From an uncultured Prolixibacteraceae bacterium (GTDB taxonomy: Bacteria; Bacteroidota; Bacteroidia; Bacteroidales; Prolixibacteraceae): 64,000 nucleotides of DNA. The notes under the pieces are model-generated. The model saw only the letters and a list, made by a program, of their open reading frames with translations, made no database searches and was not told the DNA's origin. Positions 62,771-64,000 of this stretch are shown piece after piece. The translations under genes and the position numbers were made by a program. The DNA lies in the NCBI GenBank assembly GCA_937915865.1, contig CALGIG010000082.1:24342-88341 (forward strand). Direction: 5' to 3'. Position 1 is the first letter of the stretch. The number at the start of each line of letters is the position of its first letter.

Positions 62771-63601
62771 TTATTCTGTGTCCTGGTAAACTCTGACCCA
62801 ATCAACCAACATTGTTTGCGGGAAATTGGTGTCGCTGGTCGGATTGCCAACATAATTACCTCCAACAGCCAGATTCAGGATAATATAGAACGAATGGTCA
62901 TAGACCCACTCACCAGTTACTTTTTCAGGAGTAACACGTTGATATAAAACATCGTCAACAAAGAAATCAATGTTGTTTTCGGTCCATTCAACAGCAAACA
63001 GATGGTAATCTGTATCAAAGCGGGCATTAGTCAAAGAAAAACTTTTGGTGATTCCATTTCCGGCTGAATAACCCGGTCCATGCACAGTTCCATGCACAAT
63101 GCTGGGTTCCTGTCCACGGTATTCCATAATGTCGATTTCACCACATTGAGGCCAGCCTGTAGTTGAATAATTGGTACCTAACATCCAGAAAGCTGGCCAT
63201 AAGCCAGGGCCGCATGGCATTTTAATTCTGGCTTCAAACCGCCCGTACTTTTGTTCAAATAATCCTTTGGTTGTAATACGTGCAGAAGTATAAGAACAGC
63301 CAGAATAGCTTTCTTTTAGGGCTGTAATAACTAAATGACCATCTCCGTCGAGCGAAGCATTTTTATTACTGTTTGTATCATATTCTAATTGTGAGTTGCC
63401 CCAGTCTGTTCCAGTATCGAATGACCATTTTTGGCTATCAGGTAATTGTCCCTTAGTACCTTCAAATTCGTCTTCCCAAACTAATTTCCAGTTATGTGAT
63501 ATACCACCCGAATTTTTATCACAGCCTCCCAGAGCTATAAGTAAACCTGTTATGAAAATATATCTGCATAAAAAGGCATGGTTAATCTTTATGTTTTTCA
63601 T
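62771..63601 (-). CDS. GH16 endo-beta-glucanase lipoprotein
   Basis: 276 residues from the ATG at 63601 (an ATG at 63628 is possible). Lipoprotein signal with lipobox LIALGGC. The laminarinase-like GH16 fold is clear: FEARIKMPCGPGLWPAFWML and the catalytic GEIDIMEYRG with nucleophile E155, D157 and acid/base E160. The C-terminal HLFAVEWTENNIDFFVDD and PQTMLVDWVRVYQ are typical. It should cleave beta-1,3 or mixed beta-1,3/1,4-glucan at the surface or periplasm. Confidence 0.93.
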   Translation of the reverse strand: MKNIKINHAFLCRYIFITGLLIALGGCDKNSGGISHNWKLVWEDEFEGTKGQLPDSQKWSFDTGTDWGNSQLEYDTNSNKNASLDGDGHLVITALKESYSGCSYTSARITTKGLFEQKYGRFEARIKMPCGPGLWPAFWMLGTNYSTTGWPQCGEIDIMEYRGQEPSIVHGTVHGPGYSAGNGITKSFSLTNARFDTDYHLFAVEWTENNIDFFVDDVLYQRVTPEKVTGEWVYDHSFYIILNLAVGGNYVGNPTSDTNFPQTMLVDWVRVYQDTE

Positions 63602-63732
63602 AGAATGCTGATTTGTTCTAAAATTCATTATTAATCTCATTAATAGGTGTTAATACTATCACAAAGAACAAATTTTGATTGACATCTTTACCATGCAAAG
63701 TATGTTCAAAGTATTTGAATACGTTTATGTTG

Positions 63733-64000
63733 TTATGAAATTGATTTACTATGATCATTCTGCTTATCCGATGAAATCGGGTAATAATGATTTATTATTT
63801 GTTCAACTTCAAAACCTGTTTTCTTTGGTAACTTATAATTAATATGGCATTTAAGTAGTTCTCGTTCTTTTAAATATTGCTCGTGTAGCTTATTGTTTAT
63901 AAAATTTTCTTTATCCGAAATATCCCTAAAATCTACTATTGAAAGACTAAGTACATGACAAAAATTTAAAAATACCAATATCATCTTGAAACAAAGCATT
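63733..64000 (-). CDS. Unrecognised AT-rich ORF, possibly cut by the window edge
   Basis: 88 codons from the ATG at 63999, next to the right edge, so the frame may continue outside. Hydrophobic near the start (MILVFLNFCHVLSLSIVDF), charged in the middle (KLHEQYLKERELLKCHINYKL), with a FEVEQIINHYYP tail. I do not recognise it. It is very AT-rich. Confidence 0.4.
   Translation of the reverse strand, partial: MLCFKMILVFLNFCHVLSLSIVDFRDISDKENFINNKLHEQYLKERELLKCHINYKLPKKTGFEVEQIINHYYPISSDKQNDHSKSIS

Overview
The window comes from a Bacteroidota genome. The evidence is two SusC/SusD pairs with FecR anti-sigma and ECF sigma genes, TAnnTTTG-type -7 promoter elements, DUF3078, GH97 and DUF5107 proteins, and no Shine-Dalgarno-rich starts. 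The gene content suits a free-living, polysaccharide-degrading member of the Bacteroidales/Marinilabiliales type, but the genus cannot be fixed from the sequence. No tRNA, rRNA, CRISPR array, intact insertion sequence or prophage was seen. The one RNA gene is rnpB.

Layout. 1-2322: a GH116 glycosidase cut by the left edge. 2390-12140: mostly housekeeping genes: SRPBCC and DUF3078 proteins, a divergent CYTH/HD pair, a translationally coupled chorismate mutase and DRE-TIM aldolase, a GntR regulator, succinyl-CoA ligase (sucC-sucD), a SIS isomerase and an isochorismatase-family hydrolase. 12202-34191 (all minus strand): two polysaccharide utilisation loci in tandem. The upstream one reads GH97, sigma, FecR, SusC, SusD, phosphodiesterase. 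The downstream one reads sigma, FecR, SusC, SusD, GH29 fucosidase, and a fused SGNH-alpha/beta-SGNH esterase. 34323-36160: DUF72 and an AT-rich orphan lipoprotein. 36179-46898: an AraC regulator divergent from a sugar-transporter, GH97, GH2, DUF5107-TPR operon. The last gene carries short palindromic repeats inside its reading frame. 46946-47452: a decayed BlaI-family repressor pseudogene. 47637-51913: a CHASE-PAS histidine kinase, a structured repeat, rnpB, and a divergent HxlR/qorB pair. 51962-56881: a LytTR two-component system, a small helical-repeat protein and a TonB receptor, with a tandem 9-bp repeat upstream of the receptor. 56990-60385: DUF3825, a small membrane-protein cluster and an AI-2E family permease. 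61143-63601: a GPH sugar symporter and a GH16 glucanase. The right edge cuts an unrecognised ORF.

How the genes may work together (inference). Each sigma/anti-sigma pair probably receives an outer-membrane signal from its SusC, which has an N-terminal STN domain, and switches on its own locus. The downstream locus would remove fucose and ester groups from a decorated glycan. The upstream locus pairs SusCD with a phosphodiesterase and an inverting-type GH97. The AraC operon would process alpha- and beta-linked galactoside-like oligomers without its own SusCD. The strongest items for a second look are the conserved hairpin between fecR and susC in both loci, the in-frame palindromic repeats in the DUF5107 gene, the LytTR-type tandem site, the three-domain esterase and the BlaI pseudogene.
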